Origin: an uncultured Collinsella sp.
GTDB lineage: Bacteria > Actinomycetota > Coriobacteriia > Coriobacteriales > Coriobacteriaceae
Length of the DNA: 23,171 nucleotides
Assembly: GCA_902478825.1 (NCBI GenBank)
Contig: CABSMK010000007.1
Coordinates: forward strand, 1 to 23,171
Reading direction: 5' to 3'
Part shown: piece after piece, positions 6,068 to 15,375 of the stretch
How positions within the stretch are numbered: the first letter of the stretch is position 1
How the letters are laid out: the number at the start of each line of letters is the position of its first letter
Notes under the pieces: model-generated
What the model was told of the DNA's origin: nothing
The model's input: the letters and a program-made list of their open reading frames with translations, nothing else
The model's database searches: none
Position numbers and translations under genes: made by a program

Positions 6068-7351
6068 TTAGTAGATGACGGGATCGGGGACGGTAGCATG
6101 CTCGACATGCGCGCCGAGCGCCTGCAGCTTTTCGACAAACTGCTCGTAGCCGCGCTTGATGTGATGGATGGCCGAAACCTCGGTCGTCCCGTCGGCGATC
6201 AAGCCCGCTACGACGAGGGCCGCTCCGCCACGCAGATCGGGCGAGGTAACCTGTGCACCCGAGAAGCCCTTGACGCCATGAATCATGGCATGATGGCTCT
6301 CGATACGAATGTCGGCACCCATGCGCACCAGCTCAGAGGCAAACATAAAGCGATTCTCGAAGATATTTTCGGTAATAACGGAACTGCCGTCGGCAAGGGC
6401 GGAGAGCACCATAATCTGCGCCTGCATGTCGGTCGGGAAACCGGGGAACGGAAGCGTCTGGATGTCGACCGGCTTGATACGCTCGGCACGGTTCACATGG
6501 ACGCCATCTTCGACGCGCTCGCAGTCGATACCCATGAGCTCCATCTTCTTGAGCACCATGCCCAAGTGAATGGGGCAAAAACCCGTGACGTCGACACCGC
6601 GATCGTCGGCCATCAACGCACCGGCAACGATAAAGGTACCGGCCTCGATGCGGTCGCCCACCACGCGATGGGTAACGGGATGGAGCTCTTCCACGCCTTC
6701 GATAGTCACGACGGGCGTACCGGCGCCAACAATCTTGGCGCCCATCTCGTTGAGCATGTTAGCGAGATCGACGATCTCGGGCTCGCGGGCGGCATTATCG
6801 ATAACCGTGGTGCCCTGTGCGCGCACAGAGGCCATGATGAGGTTCTCGGTCGCACCGACGCTGGCGAACTCGAGCGTGACGGTGGTACCGCGCAGACCTT
6901 GGGGCGCATTAGCGTTGATGTAACCGTGGGCGGTATCGAACTCAACGCCCAGGGCCTCAAGACCAAGAATGTGCATATCGATCTTGCGAGCACCCAGGTT
7001 GCAGCCGCCCGGCATGGCAATTTTGGCGCGATGGAAGCGGCCCAGCAGGGGTCCCATGACGGCGGTGGAAGCGCGCATCTTGGCGACGAGCTCGTAGGGG
7101 GCCTCCCATGAATCGACCTGAGAGGTATCAATCTCGAGCGTGTGTTCGTCGAGAACATCGATCGTAGCGCCCATGCCTTTGAGCACCTTGCCCATCACGT
7201 GGACATCGGAAATATCGGGCACGTTCTGCAGCGTCGTCTTGCCCGGCGCCAGAAGCGTTGCCGCCATGAGTTTGAGCGCGGAGTTCTTGGCACCCGAGAC
7301 GGGCACGGAGCCTCCGATGGCGTGGCCACCCTCAACGCGGATAATATCCAA
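6068..7351 (-). CDS. murA: UDP-N-acetylglucosamine 1-carboxyvinyltransferase MurA
   Basis: MurA (427 aa) transfers enolpyruvate from PEP to UDP-GlcNAc, the first committed step of peptidoglycan synthesis in the cytoplasm. The KN pair of the N-terminal GAKNSALK (K22, N23), catalytic loop MPGGCNLG with C117 (the fosfomycin target; some bacteria have Asp here), FPGFPTDMQAQ with the catalytic Asp, and DLRGGAALVVAGL are all present. The start is TTG at 7351: an in-frame TAG lies two codons upstream, so no earlier start is possible, and AAAGGG sits about 6 nt before it. A terminator-like hairpin ends 20 nt upstream, between atpC and murA, so murA expression may depend on read-through from the atp operon or on an unseen promoter. 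It is followed closely by the LCP gene. Confidence 0.96.
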   Translation of the reverse strand: MDIIRVEGGHAIGGSVPVSGAKNSALKLMAATLLAPGKTTLQNVPDISDVHVMGKVLKGMGATIDVLDEHTLEIDTSQVDSWEAPYELVAKMRASTAVMGPLLGRFHRAKIAMPGGCNLGARKIDMHILGLEALGVEFDTAHGYINANAPQGLRGTTVTLEFASVGATENLIMASVRAQGTTVIDNAAREPEIVDLANMLNEMGAKIVGAGTPVVTIEGVEELHPVTHRVVGDRIEAGTFIVAGALMADDRGVDVTGFCPIHLGMVLKKMELMGIDCERVEDGVHVNRAERIKPVDIQTLPFPGFPTDMQAQIMVLSALADGSSVITENIFENRFMFASELVRMGADIRIESHHAMIHGVKGFSGAQVTSPDLRGGAALVVAGLIADGTTEVSAIHHIKRGYEQFVEKLQALGAHVEHATVPDPVIY

Positions 7352-7364
7352 GGTCTACCCTTTC

Positions 7365-7403
7365 AAAAAGCATGCCCGGGGTGGCTGGGCCATCCCGGGC
7401 ATG
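7365..7403 (-). terminator. Terminator-like hairpin between atpC and murA
   Basis: CATGCCCGGG (7371-7380) pairs with CCCGGGCATG (7394-7403), and inside it TGGC pairs with GCCA around a 3-nt loop, with one A-C mismatch as minus-strand RNA. Read on the minus strand it is followed by CTTTTTG. It begins 36 nt after the atpC stop and ends 20 nt before the murA start. It could end the atp transcript fully or partly. Confidence 0.7.
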
Positions 7404-7439
7404 ATGTGTTCGCAAATGGTCGAACGCTAAATCGTTTGA

Positions 7440-7832
7440 CTATTGGGCAAGCTTGAGCTTACACCATGCGATTTCATTATAGAGGTAGGCGCGGCGTGCA
7501 TCATCCTCCGACAAATTACCCAGCTTCTCTTCAAAACCTTGAATATCAGCTTTAAGCTTGTCGGCATCGACGGTCGCCAAATCGCAAGCGCGCTCGGCGA
7601 GAACGGTCACGACATCGTCCGCAACCTGGGCATAGCCGCCGGCCACGGCAAACGTGTGGTCGACAGTGCCCATGGCCTTATCGGAAACGCGAACGTAACC
7701 GCGGTCGATCGTGCAGATCTCGCTGGAGTGAGCAGGCAGAACGCCAAACTCGCCATCCGTGGACGGAATCGACACAAACGCAGCGTCGCCCTCATAGGCG
7801 CAGCTCACGGGGCACACGATGCGGATACGCAT
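7440..7832 (-). CDS. atpC: ATP synthase F1 subunit epsilon
   Basis: This 130-aa epsilon subunit is part of the F1 central stalk, linking gamma rotation to the c-ring and restraining ATP hydrolysis. The N-terminal beta-sandwich is recognisable by DGEFGVLPAHSSEICTI (about res 26-42) and FAVAGGYAQVADDVVTVLAERA (about res 61-82). The C-terminal helical hairpin, rich in Glu/Lys/Ala, follows. ATG at 7832 lies 3 nt after the atpD stop codon, with a purine-rich GGGGGAGAAG about 9 nt upstream inside the end of atpD. It is the last gene of the atp operon and is followed by a terminator-like hairpin. Confidence 0.94.
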   Translation of the reverse strand: MRIRIVCPVSCAYEGDAAFVSIPSTDGEFGVLPAHSSEICTIDRGYVRVSDKAMGTVDHTFAVAGGYAQVADDVVTVLAERACDLATVDADKLKADIQGFEEKLGNLSEDDARRAYLYNEIAWCKLKLAQ

Positions 7833-7835
7833 AAC

Positions 7836-9289
<1,454 letters not shown>

Positions 9290-9290
<1 letters not shown>

Positions 9291-10198
9291 TACTGTTCCT
9301 CCAATGCTGAGGCTCCGCCGACGATCTCGTTAATCTCGGTCGTGATCGAAGCCTGGCGCACGCGACTATACGTGCGGGTAAGGGTCGAGATGATCGCGGT
9401 GGCGTTTTCCGTCGCGGAGTGCATGGCCTTGCGGCGTGCACCCTGCTCGGCAGCCGCCGAATCGATCAGGGCCTGGTAGATGACCGTCAGGATATAAGAC
9501 GGCACAAGCTTGCCGAGAACATGCTCGGGAGAGGGCACGAACTCGAACGTGGACGAGATGCGCTTAGGGGCGTCGGTCTCGTTCTTACGCGGACCGTGGG
9601 CCATAGCGATCATCTCGGGGTCGAGCGGCAACAGATGCTCGACGCGAAGCTCCTGATCCACGCGGTTCTTGGCGTGGTGGTAGACAAGCTCGACACGGTC
9701 AAGCTCACCGGCACGATACGCATCGCAGATATGAGAGGAGATCATGCGGGCCTGATTGAAATCGGGCTCAGAGGAGTTGCCCTCAAAGTGCATGACGACG
9801 TTTGCGCGGTCACGGAAATACGTGGCCGGCTTACGCCCGCACGCGATGATCTCGCATTCGATGCCGTCGTTCGCCCAAGAAGCGGCGAGCTTTTCGGCCG
9901 TGCGCTCCACCGTCGTATTGAAACCGCCGGCAAGGCCGCGGTCCGAGGCAATAACGACAATCAGGCCATGCTTGACGCTCTCATGCTTCTGCAGCATGGG
10001 ATCGGTGCCCGAACAGGAGGCGTCGCCGGCGACCGTCAACATGACGTCGGTCAGCGCCTCCTTATAGGGCTCGGCCTGCTTGGAGCGATCGAGGGCACGA
10101 CGAATCTTGGCCGTAGAGACCATCTCCATCGTGCGCGTGATCTGCTTGGTCGTGGTAACCGAGGAGATTCGCTTCTTAATGTCGCGAAGGTTGGCCAT
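9290..10198 (-). CDS. atpG: ATP synthase F1 subunit gamma
   Basis: The gamma subunit (302 aa) is the rotating central shaft of F1. Its N-terminal helix MANLRDIKKRISSVTTTKQITRTMEMVSTAKIRRA-type sequence (res 1-35) and C-terminal helix (RRKAMHSATENATAIISTLTRTYSRVRQ-type, followed by ITTEINEIVGGASAL) are the conserved coiled-coil ends, and VIASDRGLAGGFNT (about res 82-95) is the central domain signature. The start lies 5 nt after the atpA stop, with GAGGAGAA about 12 nt upstream. The gene ends in a TAATG overlap with atpD. Confidence 0.97.
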
Positions 10199-10203
10199 GG
10201 GGC

Positions 10204-11802
10204 TTAGTTCTCCTCTGATCCAGAAACATCCGAATGGTGCTTGGCCATGAACTGCTGCTTGAAGTCGCCGATGACGCGCAAGAGCTCAGCCTTGGTGTCA
10301 TCATCGATCTTCTTGGCGCGAACCTTGTCGAGCAGCGAACCAAAGCCATTGTCCATGTACTCGATGAGCTCGGCACGGAAAGGCAGCACGTCGGCGATCT
10401 CCAGGTCATCCAGGAAGCCCTCGTTGCCAGCGAACAGCGTAACGATCTGCTCGCCAACCTCAAACGGCTTGTAACGCGGCTGCTTCAGGAGCTCGGTCAT
10501 GCGAGCACCGTGGGTCAGCTGCTTCTGAGTAGCCTCGTCGAGGTCGGAGCCGAACTGCGTAAAGCCAGCGAGCTCCTGATAGGAAGCGAGGTCCAGACGG
10601 AGGTTGCCGGCGACCTGCTTCATGGCCTTGGTCTGCGCATCGCCACCGACGCGGGACACGGAGATACCCACGTCGACTGCCGGGCGCTGACCCTGGAAGA
10701 AGAGCTCGGACTGCAGGTAGATCTGACCATCGGTAATGGAAATGACGTTGGTCGGAATGTAGGCCGAGACGTCGCCGTCCTGGGTCTCGATGATCGGCAG
10801 TGCCGTCATGGAGCCGTAACCGTTCTTCTTGGACATCTTGACGGCACGCTCGAGCAGACGAGAGTGCAGGTAGAAGATGTCGCCAGGATAGGCCTCGCGT
10901 CCGGGCGGACGATGCAGCGTCAGCGACATCTGACGGTAGGCCACAGCCTGCTTGGACAGGTCATCGTAGATGACGAGCACGTGGCCGCCGGGGTTGGTCT
11001 CGCTGGCGGGCTTGCCGTCCTCGCCGTTGTACATAAAGAACTCGCCAATAGCGGCACCGGCCATAGGCGCGATGTACTGCATAGGGGCGGAATCGGCAGC
11101 GGTGGCCGAAACGATGATGGTGTAGTCGAGCGCACCGTGCTGAGCGAGGGTCTCGCGGATGTTGGCAACCGTGGAGGCCTTCTGGCCGATGGCGACATAG
11201 ATGCAGACCATGCCCTTGCCGCGCTGGTTGAGGATAGCGTCGATGGCGATGGCGGTCTTACCGGTCTTACGGTCACCGATGATGAGCTCACGCTGACCGC
11301 GGCCAATAGGCACCATGGAGTCGATAGCGAGCAGACCGGTCTGAACCGGCTCGCACACCGGGGTACGATCGATGACGCCGGGAGCCTTGAACTCGATGGG
11401 GCGACGGTGCGTAGCGACGATGTCGCCCAGGCCGTCGATGGGCTGGCCGAGCGGATTGACGACGCGGCCGAGCATGGCACGGCTCACGGGGATATCCATA
11501 ACGCGGCCAGTGGTGCGGCACTCGTCGCCTTCCTTGATGGAGTCGACGGCACCGAACAGAACGGCGCCGACCTCGTCACGGTCAAGGTTCTGGGCAAGGC
11601 CGAAGACGGTCTCACCGGTATCGGAGCTCTTGAACTCCAGAAGCTCGCCTGCCATGGCGCTCTTGAGGCCGGAGACGCGCGCGATGCCGTCGCCTACCTC
11701 GTCGACCGTTGAAACCTCATGCGTATCGACCGTCGCGGAGAGGCTCGTGAGCTGCTCCTGCAGTTTCTTGGCGATATCCTGGGCATTGAGGGTTTCGGAC
11801 AT
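10204..11802 (-). CDS. atpA: ATP synthase F1 subunit alpha
   Basis: The alpha subunit (532 aa) forms the F1 hexamer with beta and holds the non-catalytic nucleotide sites. Walker A GDRKTGKT is at res 176-183, preceded by VPIGRGQRELIIGD; the conserved VSRVGGDAQTKAMKQVAG segment and the AGFTQFGSDLD loop follow. The N-terminal domain (res 1-100) includes the VGDGIARVSGL strand. The start ATG overlaps the atpH stop in TAATG, with GGAGGTGA 6 nt upstream, the strongest ribosome site in this part of the operon. The C-terminus has an extra charged tail ending in GSEEN. Confidence 0.98.
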   Translation of the reverse strand: MSETLNAQDIAKKLQEQLTSLSATVDTHEVSTVDEVGDGIARVSGLKSAMAGELLEFKSSDTGETVFGLAQNLDRDEVGAVLFGAVDSIKEGDECRTTGRVMDIPVSRAMLGRVVNPLGQPIDGLGDIVATHRRPIEFKAPGVIDRTPVCEPVQTGLLAIDSMVPIGRGQRELIIGDRKTGKTAIAIDAILNQRGKGMVCIYVAIGQKASTVANIRETLAQHGALDYTIIVSATAADSAPMQYIAPMAGAAIGEFFMYNGEDGKPASETNPGGHVLVIYDDLSKQAVAYRQMSLTLHRPPGREAYPGDIFYLHSRLLERAVKMSKKNGYGSMTALPIIETQDGDVSAYIPTNVISITDGQIYLQSELFFQGQRPAVDVGISVSRVGGDAQTKAMKQVAGNLRLDLASYQELAGFTQFGSDLDEATQKQLTHGARMTELLKQPRYKPFEVGEQIVTLFAGNEGFLDDLEIADVLPFRAELIEYMDNGFGSLLDKVRAKKIDDDTKAELLRVIGDFKQQFMAKHHSDVSGSEEN

Positions 11803-12278
11803 TAGGCTTCACCTCCGTACGAATTAGCAGAGTTTGCGAGGGTCTCCTGCGCGATGCGCAGCTGCGTCTTGACGGAAATGTCACGACGCTCGCCGCGGGC
11901 CTCGAGCACCAGGCCGCCCACGATAGACGGGTCGACCTGCTCGATAAGGAATACCTTGCGGCCGAAGTCCTGCTCGCATTTCTTAGTGATGGTTTGACGC
12001 AGCTCGTCGTCGAGCGGGATCGCCGTGGTGACGGTCACGCCCACTACATCCTCGTCTTCCTCGGCAACATACTTAAAGGCAGCTGCCACCTTGGGAAGAA
12101 GGTCGAGCTGGTCGCGCTTGGACATGGTGTCGAGCACGGCGATGATCTCGGGGCTGGCAGAAGCCAAGCGCTCGATCATCTCGAGGTCCTCGAACACATG
12201 GTTCTCGGCCTTGGCGGCTTCCAAAAGGGAACGCGCGTAGGTCTCGAGCACCTTGTCCTGATAGCGGCTAGTCGGCAT
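11802..12278 (-). CDS. atpH: ATP synthase F1 subunit delta
   Basis: The delta subunit (158 aa) caps the alpha-beta hexamer and ties it to the b-subunit stator. It has the helical N-terminal domain (YARSLLEAAKAENHVFEDLEMIERL, res about 14-38) and the C-terminal signature VDPSIVGGLVLEARGERRDISVKTQL (about res 115-140). At 158 residues it is shorter than the usual ~175-180. Its start overlaps the end of atpF by 11 nt, with AGGT about 9 nt upstream, and its stop overlaps the atpA start. Confidence 0.94.
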   Translation of the reverse strand: MPTSRYQDKVLETYARSLLEAAKAENHVFEDLEMIERLASASPEIIAVLDTMSKRDQLDLLPKVAAAFKYVAEEDEDVVGVTVTTAIPLDDELRQTITKKCEQDFGRKVFLIEQVDPSIVGGLVLEARGERRDISVKTQLRIAQETLANSANSYGGEA

Positions 12279-12870
12279 TCAGGCTACCTGCTTCCTGGAT
12301 GTAGCGCTCGATGAGCTTCTTCTGCTCGGCATCGTCCTCGAGTGCCTCGCCCACGATCTTGGTGGCGACGGCAACGGACAGGTCGGCGATGGAGCTCGCG
12401 GCACCGGCGTAGATGGACTTGCGCTCGTCCTCGACGGTCGTATGGGCCTTGGCGATGATCTCCTCGGCCTCCTTGTGAGCAGCCTCGATGATACGGGCAC
12501 GCTCGGACTCGGCGTCCTTACGGGCCTCGAGAACGATGTCGGCAGCCTGACGACGGGCGTCGGTGACGATCGAGTCGGACTCAGCGCGCTTGGCGATAGC
12601 CTCCTGCTTGGTCTTCTCGGCCTCGTCGAGGCTCTCCTCGATCTTCTTGCCGCGCTCCTCCATGGTTTTCATGATGCCCGGCAGGGCGACCTTGGCCAGC
12701 ACGATCCAGATAATCAGGAAGGCGATAAGCGCCGGGATGAACTCCGCCATCTTAGGGATGAGGATGTCCGCACCGGCGGCGCCGTCCTCGGCGAACGCGG
12801 AAACCGGCATGAGCAGCGCGGCCGCGGACGCGGAGAGTGCGATCGCGCTCTTCTGGGATGAAAGATTCAT
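12268..12870 (-). CDS. atpF: ATP synthase Fo subunit b, with possible signal peptide
   Basis: The b subunit (200 aa) is the peripheral stalk that holds F1 against rotation. A membrane segment (about res 42-63, EFIPALIAFLIIWIVLAKVALP) is followed by a long charged coiled coil to the C-terminus, as expected. Unusually there is an extra N-terminal hydrophobic stretch: MNLSSQKSAIALSASAAALL then MPVSAFAED, which looks like a cleavable Sec signal peptide with an AFA cleavage site near residue 27. The normal b subunit starts close to its membrane helix. GGAG lies about 9 nt before the ATG. A later start at M41 would remove the extra segment, but no better ribosome site was found there. The gene lies 15 nt after atpE and overlaps atpH. 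Confidence 0.95.
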   Translation of the reverse strand: MNLSSQKSAIALSASAAALLMPVSAFAEDGAAGADILIPKMAEFIPALIAFLIIWIVLAKVALPGIMKTMEERGKKIEESLDEAEKTKQEAIAKRAESDSIVTDARRQAADIVLEARKDAESERARIIEAAHKEAEEIIAKAHTTVEDERKSIYAGAASSIADLSVAVATKIVGEALEDDAEQKKLIERYIQEAGSLNAD

Positions 12871-12885
12871 ACTTGACGCTCCGTG

Positions 12886-13080
12886 CTATTTAACGATCAG
12901 CGCGACAACGAAGCCGATCAGAGCCAGAGCCTCGCCGAAAGCGGAGCCCATGATGAAGACGGTGAACACGCGGCCCTGGACCTCAGGCTGACGGGCCATA
13001 GCACCCGTAGCACCCAGAGCAGACAGGCCGATAGCAAGACCAGCGCCGATAACACCGAGACCGTAACCGATAACTCCCAC
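12886..13080 (-). CDS. atpE: ATP synthase Fo subunit c
   Basis: The c subunit (64 aa) forms the rotor ring of Fo. It is a two-helix hairpin: helix 1 GLGVIGAGLAIGLSALGATGAMA, the polar loop RQPE (res 30-33) and helix 2 with ion-binding E50 in GSAFGEALALIGFVVALI. The residue after E50 is Ala and helix 1 lacks the Gln of sodium rings, so the ring is predicted to carry protons. The start is GTG at 13080, forced by an in-frame TAA ten codons upstream, with a very strong AAAGGAGG 4 nt before it. At 64 residues it is shorter than most c subunits (about 70-80). Confidence 0.96.
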   Translation of the reverse strand: MGVIGYGLGVIGAGLAIGLSALGATGAMARQPEVQGRVFTVFIMGSAFGEALALIGFVVALIVK

Positions 13081-13204
13081 GATTCCTCCTTTGTCGTGCG
13101 TGTCTTATTTCACGCAGGATAACCTTTTTATAACTGCCGGGCTCCATGGGTACGGGCACCGGCGGTTTAACGAATTGCCTTACCTTTAAGGCGCGAACAG
13201 AAGA
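13081..13204 (-). promoter_or_regulatory. Leader region of atpE inside the operon
   Basis: This 124-nt gap between atpB and atpE is the only large spacer inside an otherwise tightly packed atp operon. Read on the minus strand it has a GCCGG/CCGGC hairpin, an A/T-rich GTTATAAAAAGG stretch, a small GCGTG/CACGC hairpin (13098-13115) and then AAAGGAGG before the GTG start. This arrangement fits a translational enhancer or an RNA processing site that raises c-subunit output, needed because the ring holds many copies. That role is inference by analogy with the Escherichia coli atpE leader. Confidence 0.4.
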
Positions 13205-14008
13205 CTACTCCTCCTCCGCGACCTCCTCTGCCTCGGAGACATACACGGCGGTAAGGACCGTGAAGACGTAAGCCTGGATGGCGCCGACCACAAGCTCGAT
13301 CGCATAGATCAGGATGAGAATGGCAAGCCAGGCCAGCGAAGGCAGGGCGCCGACGGCGTGGGCCGCGGAAACCTGCTGAAGCAGCGGCTGCATGAACATG
13401 CTCGCCATGATGGCGAACGAGCCCATGACCACGTGTCCTGCGAACATGTTGCAGAACAGACGGACGGCGAGCGTGATGAGGCGCAGGAAGGTCGAGAAAA
13501 GCTCGACGACCCACACGAGCACGTTCATCGGGAAGCTCACGCCCTGCGGAGCGAGGCTCTTGATGTAGCCGATCACGCCGTGAGCCTTGCATCCGTAGTA
13601 GATGAAGTACACGAAGGCGAAGATGGCGAGCGCGGCGGTGGAGCCGATTGCACCGGTGCCGGGCTTCATTCCCGGGATCAGGCCGATCATGTTATTGATC
13701 AGGATGAACAGGAAAAGCGAGCACAGGAACGGGAAGTGCTTCTTCCAGTTCTCACCCACGACGCCCTTGCCGATATCGTTCTCGACGTACTCGATGATGT
13801 ACTCGAAACCGTTGACGAAGAAGCCCTTGGGGACCAGGGTCTGCTTCTTCTTGAACACGGCCAGGACGATCAGGAGCACGATCGTGGAGACGATCAGCCA
13901 AAACGAGTACTGCGTGATGCCGCAGCTCAGATCGCCCACGACAGGGGTGGAGCTGAACTCGCTGACCAGATGATTAATCTCATCAGGCAGCTTTTCAAAA
14001 ATTTCCAC
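13205..14008 (-). CDS. atpB: ATP synthase Fo subunit a
   Basis: The a subunit (267 aa) is the membrane stator carrying the ion half-channels beside the c-ring. Five to six hydrophobic segments are visible. The essential arginine is R183 in AVRLFCNMFAGH, within the family signature, and the last helices contain AIELVVGAIQAYVFTVLTAVYV with the conserved Glu and Gln. The gene starts with GTG at 14008, with AAAGGT about 6 nt upstream, and lies 3 nt after atpI. The C-terminus ends in an acidic EAEEVAEEE tail. Confidence 0.96.
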   Translation of the reverse strand: MEIFEKLPDEINHLVSEFSSTPVVGDLSCGITQYSFWLIVSTIVLLIVLAVFKKKQTLVPKGFFVNGFEYIIEYVENDIGKGVVGENWKKHFPFLCSLFLFILINNMIGLIPGMKPGTGAIGSTAALAIFAFVYFIYYGCKAHGVIGYIKSLAPQGVSFPMNVLVWVVELFSTFLRLITLAVRLFCNMFAGHVVMGSFAIMASMFMQPLLQQVSAAHAVGALPSLAWLAILILIYAIELVVGAIQAYVFTVLTAVYVSEAEEVAEEE

Positions 14009-14011
14009 GAC

Positions 14012-14323
14012 TTACCTTTCGACCTCATGAGGATCTCGCAGCGCCTTGGCGACGCGAACCGCGCAGGCGGCCATAAAGGCCACGAAGCCGATCGCCTCGC
14101 CCAGGAGGAACATGCGAAATGCCTCTCCGAACAACACAAACACAACCAAGGTAAAGACAAGCAACGCGATTGCCGAGACCGCGAGACTCACCATACCCTT
14201 GAGCATGTCCGCATTCTGTTTATCGTCAAGAACCGGCTTGAGCGTAAAGACAAAGGGAAGGAAGGCAATTGCGCCCGCGATGGCGCCTGCAACGATAGCG
14301 AGCAGATCGGCTATCTGAAACAC
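14012..14323 (-). CDS. atpI: AtpI-like small membrane protein
   Basis: This 103-aa hydrophobic protein is the first gene of the atp operon, the place of atpI, whose product helps c-ring assembly or magnesium supply. It has three membrane segments: about res 6-27 (LLAIVAGAIAGAIAFLPFVF), 43-66 (SLAVSAIALLVFTLVVFVLF) and 70-95. Sequence similarity to AtpI is weak by eye, so the name rests largely on position and topology. The GTG start at 14323 with GAGG about 6 nt upstream is preferred. A longer frame starts at TTG 14398 but would contain the promoter -10 element. A GTG at 14335 is an alternative. Confidence 0.7.
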   Translation of the reverse strand: MFQIADLLAIVAGAIAGAIAFLPFVFTLKPVLDDKQNADMLKGMVSLAVSAIALLVFTLVVFVLFGEAFRMFLLGEAIGFVAFMAACAVRVAKALRDPHEVER

Positions 14324-14384
14324 TGGCGTCCTCACTTTCCTTTTTAACGCCTCACAGGACAGTTCCCGCCAAACATTGGTGACT

Positions 14385-14412
14385 ATTGTACGAGCCAATC
14401 GCTAAAGTACAA
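14385..14412 (-). promoter_or_regulatory. Candidate promoter of the atp operon
   Basis: On the minus strand TTGTAC (14412-14407) is followed after 16 nt by TACAAT (14390-14385), the latter 5/6 to the sigma-70-type -10 consensus. It gives a leader of about 55 nt before the atpI GTG start. It is the best promoter-like pair in the 281-bp gap between upp and atpI. Confidence 0.5.
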
Positions 14413-14604
14413 CCGAAAAAGCATCGGTTAATACGCACCTGTTCGTTTTCTTAAGACCTTCTTTATGCCGCAGGTACGGTAATACGTTTTTCTCGAACCC
14501 TGCAGGGCAAAACGTCCGTTAACAGGAGTGCGCGTGGACGTCTTTTGCTCGCCCGCGCGCACCATTTCTTCGTATTTTCGACGTTGGCCGGTATGGCCCA
14601 GAGA

Positions 14605-15252
14605 TTACAGCGTGCCGTAGATGCGGTCGCCGGCGTCGCCCAGGCCGGGAACGATGTAGGCGGCCTCGTTGAGATGGTCGTCGATGGCGCAGGTATAGAT
14701 ATGCACATCGGGGTCCTTCTCAGTCAGCGACTTGAGGCCCTCGGGGGCCGCGACGATGCACAGCATGCGGATGTCCTTGACACCGCGCTCGCGCAGGTAG
14801 CTGATGGCCATCTCGGCCGAACCGCCCGTGGCGAGCATGGGGTCGACGACCAGGCAGATGCGCTGGTCGATATCCTTGGGCATCTTGCAGTAATACTCAT
14901 GCGGCTCGTGGGTAACCTCGTCGCGCTCCATACCGATGTGGCCCACGCGAGCGGAGGGTACCAAGTCGAGGATGCCATCGACCATGCCAAGGCCTGCACG
15001 CAGAATGGGAACGATGGCGAGCTTTTTGCCGGCGAGCTGCTTAAACGTTGCGGTGGTGATGGGGGTCTCGACTTCGACGTCTTCCATGGGCAGGTCGCGC
15101 ATGGCCTCGTAGCCGTCAAAAAGTGCGAGTTCGCGCACGAGCTGGCGAAACTGGTTGGTGCCGGTGTTTTTGTCGCGCAGAATCGACAGCTTATGCTGGA
15201 CGAGCGGGTGATCGACAAGGGTCACACGGGACGTATCGTAGGTGACGGTCAT
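14605..15252 (-). CDS. upp: Uracil phosphoribosyltransferase
   Basis: This 215-aa UPRTase makes UMP from uracil and PRPP in pyrimidine salvage. The PRPP-binding loop VVDPMLATGGSAEMAI (after CL) and the C-terminal uracil-site signature YIVPGLGDAGDRIYGT are intact, as are the N-terminal HPLVQHKLSILRDKNT and VPILRAGLGM segments. The start at 15252 (MTVTYDTSRV) matches the family N-terminus; AAAGGGGC lies about 10 nt upstream. It lies between glpK and the atp operon, and the upp-atp neighbourhood is shared with Bacillus. The 281-bp region after it has an imperfect GCAAAA..CGTCC/GGACGTTTTGC hairpin and a CCCTGCAGGG palindrome, but no clear T-run terminator. Confidence 0.96.
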   Translation of the reverse strand: MTVTYDTSRVTLVDHPLVQHKLSILRDKNTGTNQFRQLVRELALFDGYEAMRDLPMEDVEVETPITTATFKQLAGKKLAIVPILRAGLGMVDGILDLVPSARVGHIGMERDEVTHEPHEYYCKMPKDIDQRICLVVDPMLATGGSAEMAISYLRERGVKDIRMLCIVAAPEGLKSLTEKDPDVHIYTCAIDDHLNEAAYIVPGLGDAGDRIYGTL

Positions 15253-15375
15253 GGGTTGATTGCCCCTTTCGTTGCGGCCGGAAGATGGCCTTGCTGACAA
15301 GGCGCATGGCGATGTTGTTGCCGCGCGCCGTGCATAAGTTTAACGGTTTGTTGTATCGAGCAGCCCATCGCAGCC

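Noticed and set aside
10234..11712. 492-codon open frame on the plus strand
   Set aside because: Antisense to atpA with no recognisable motif and no separate ribosome site.
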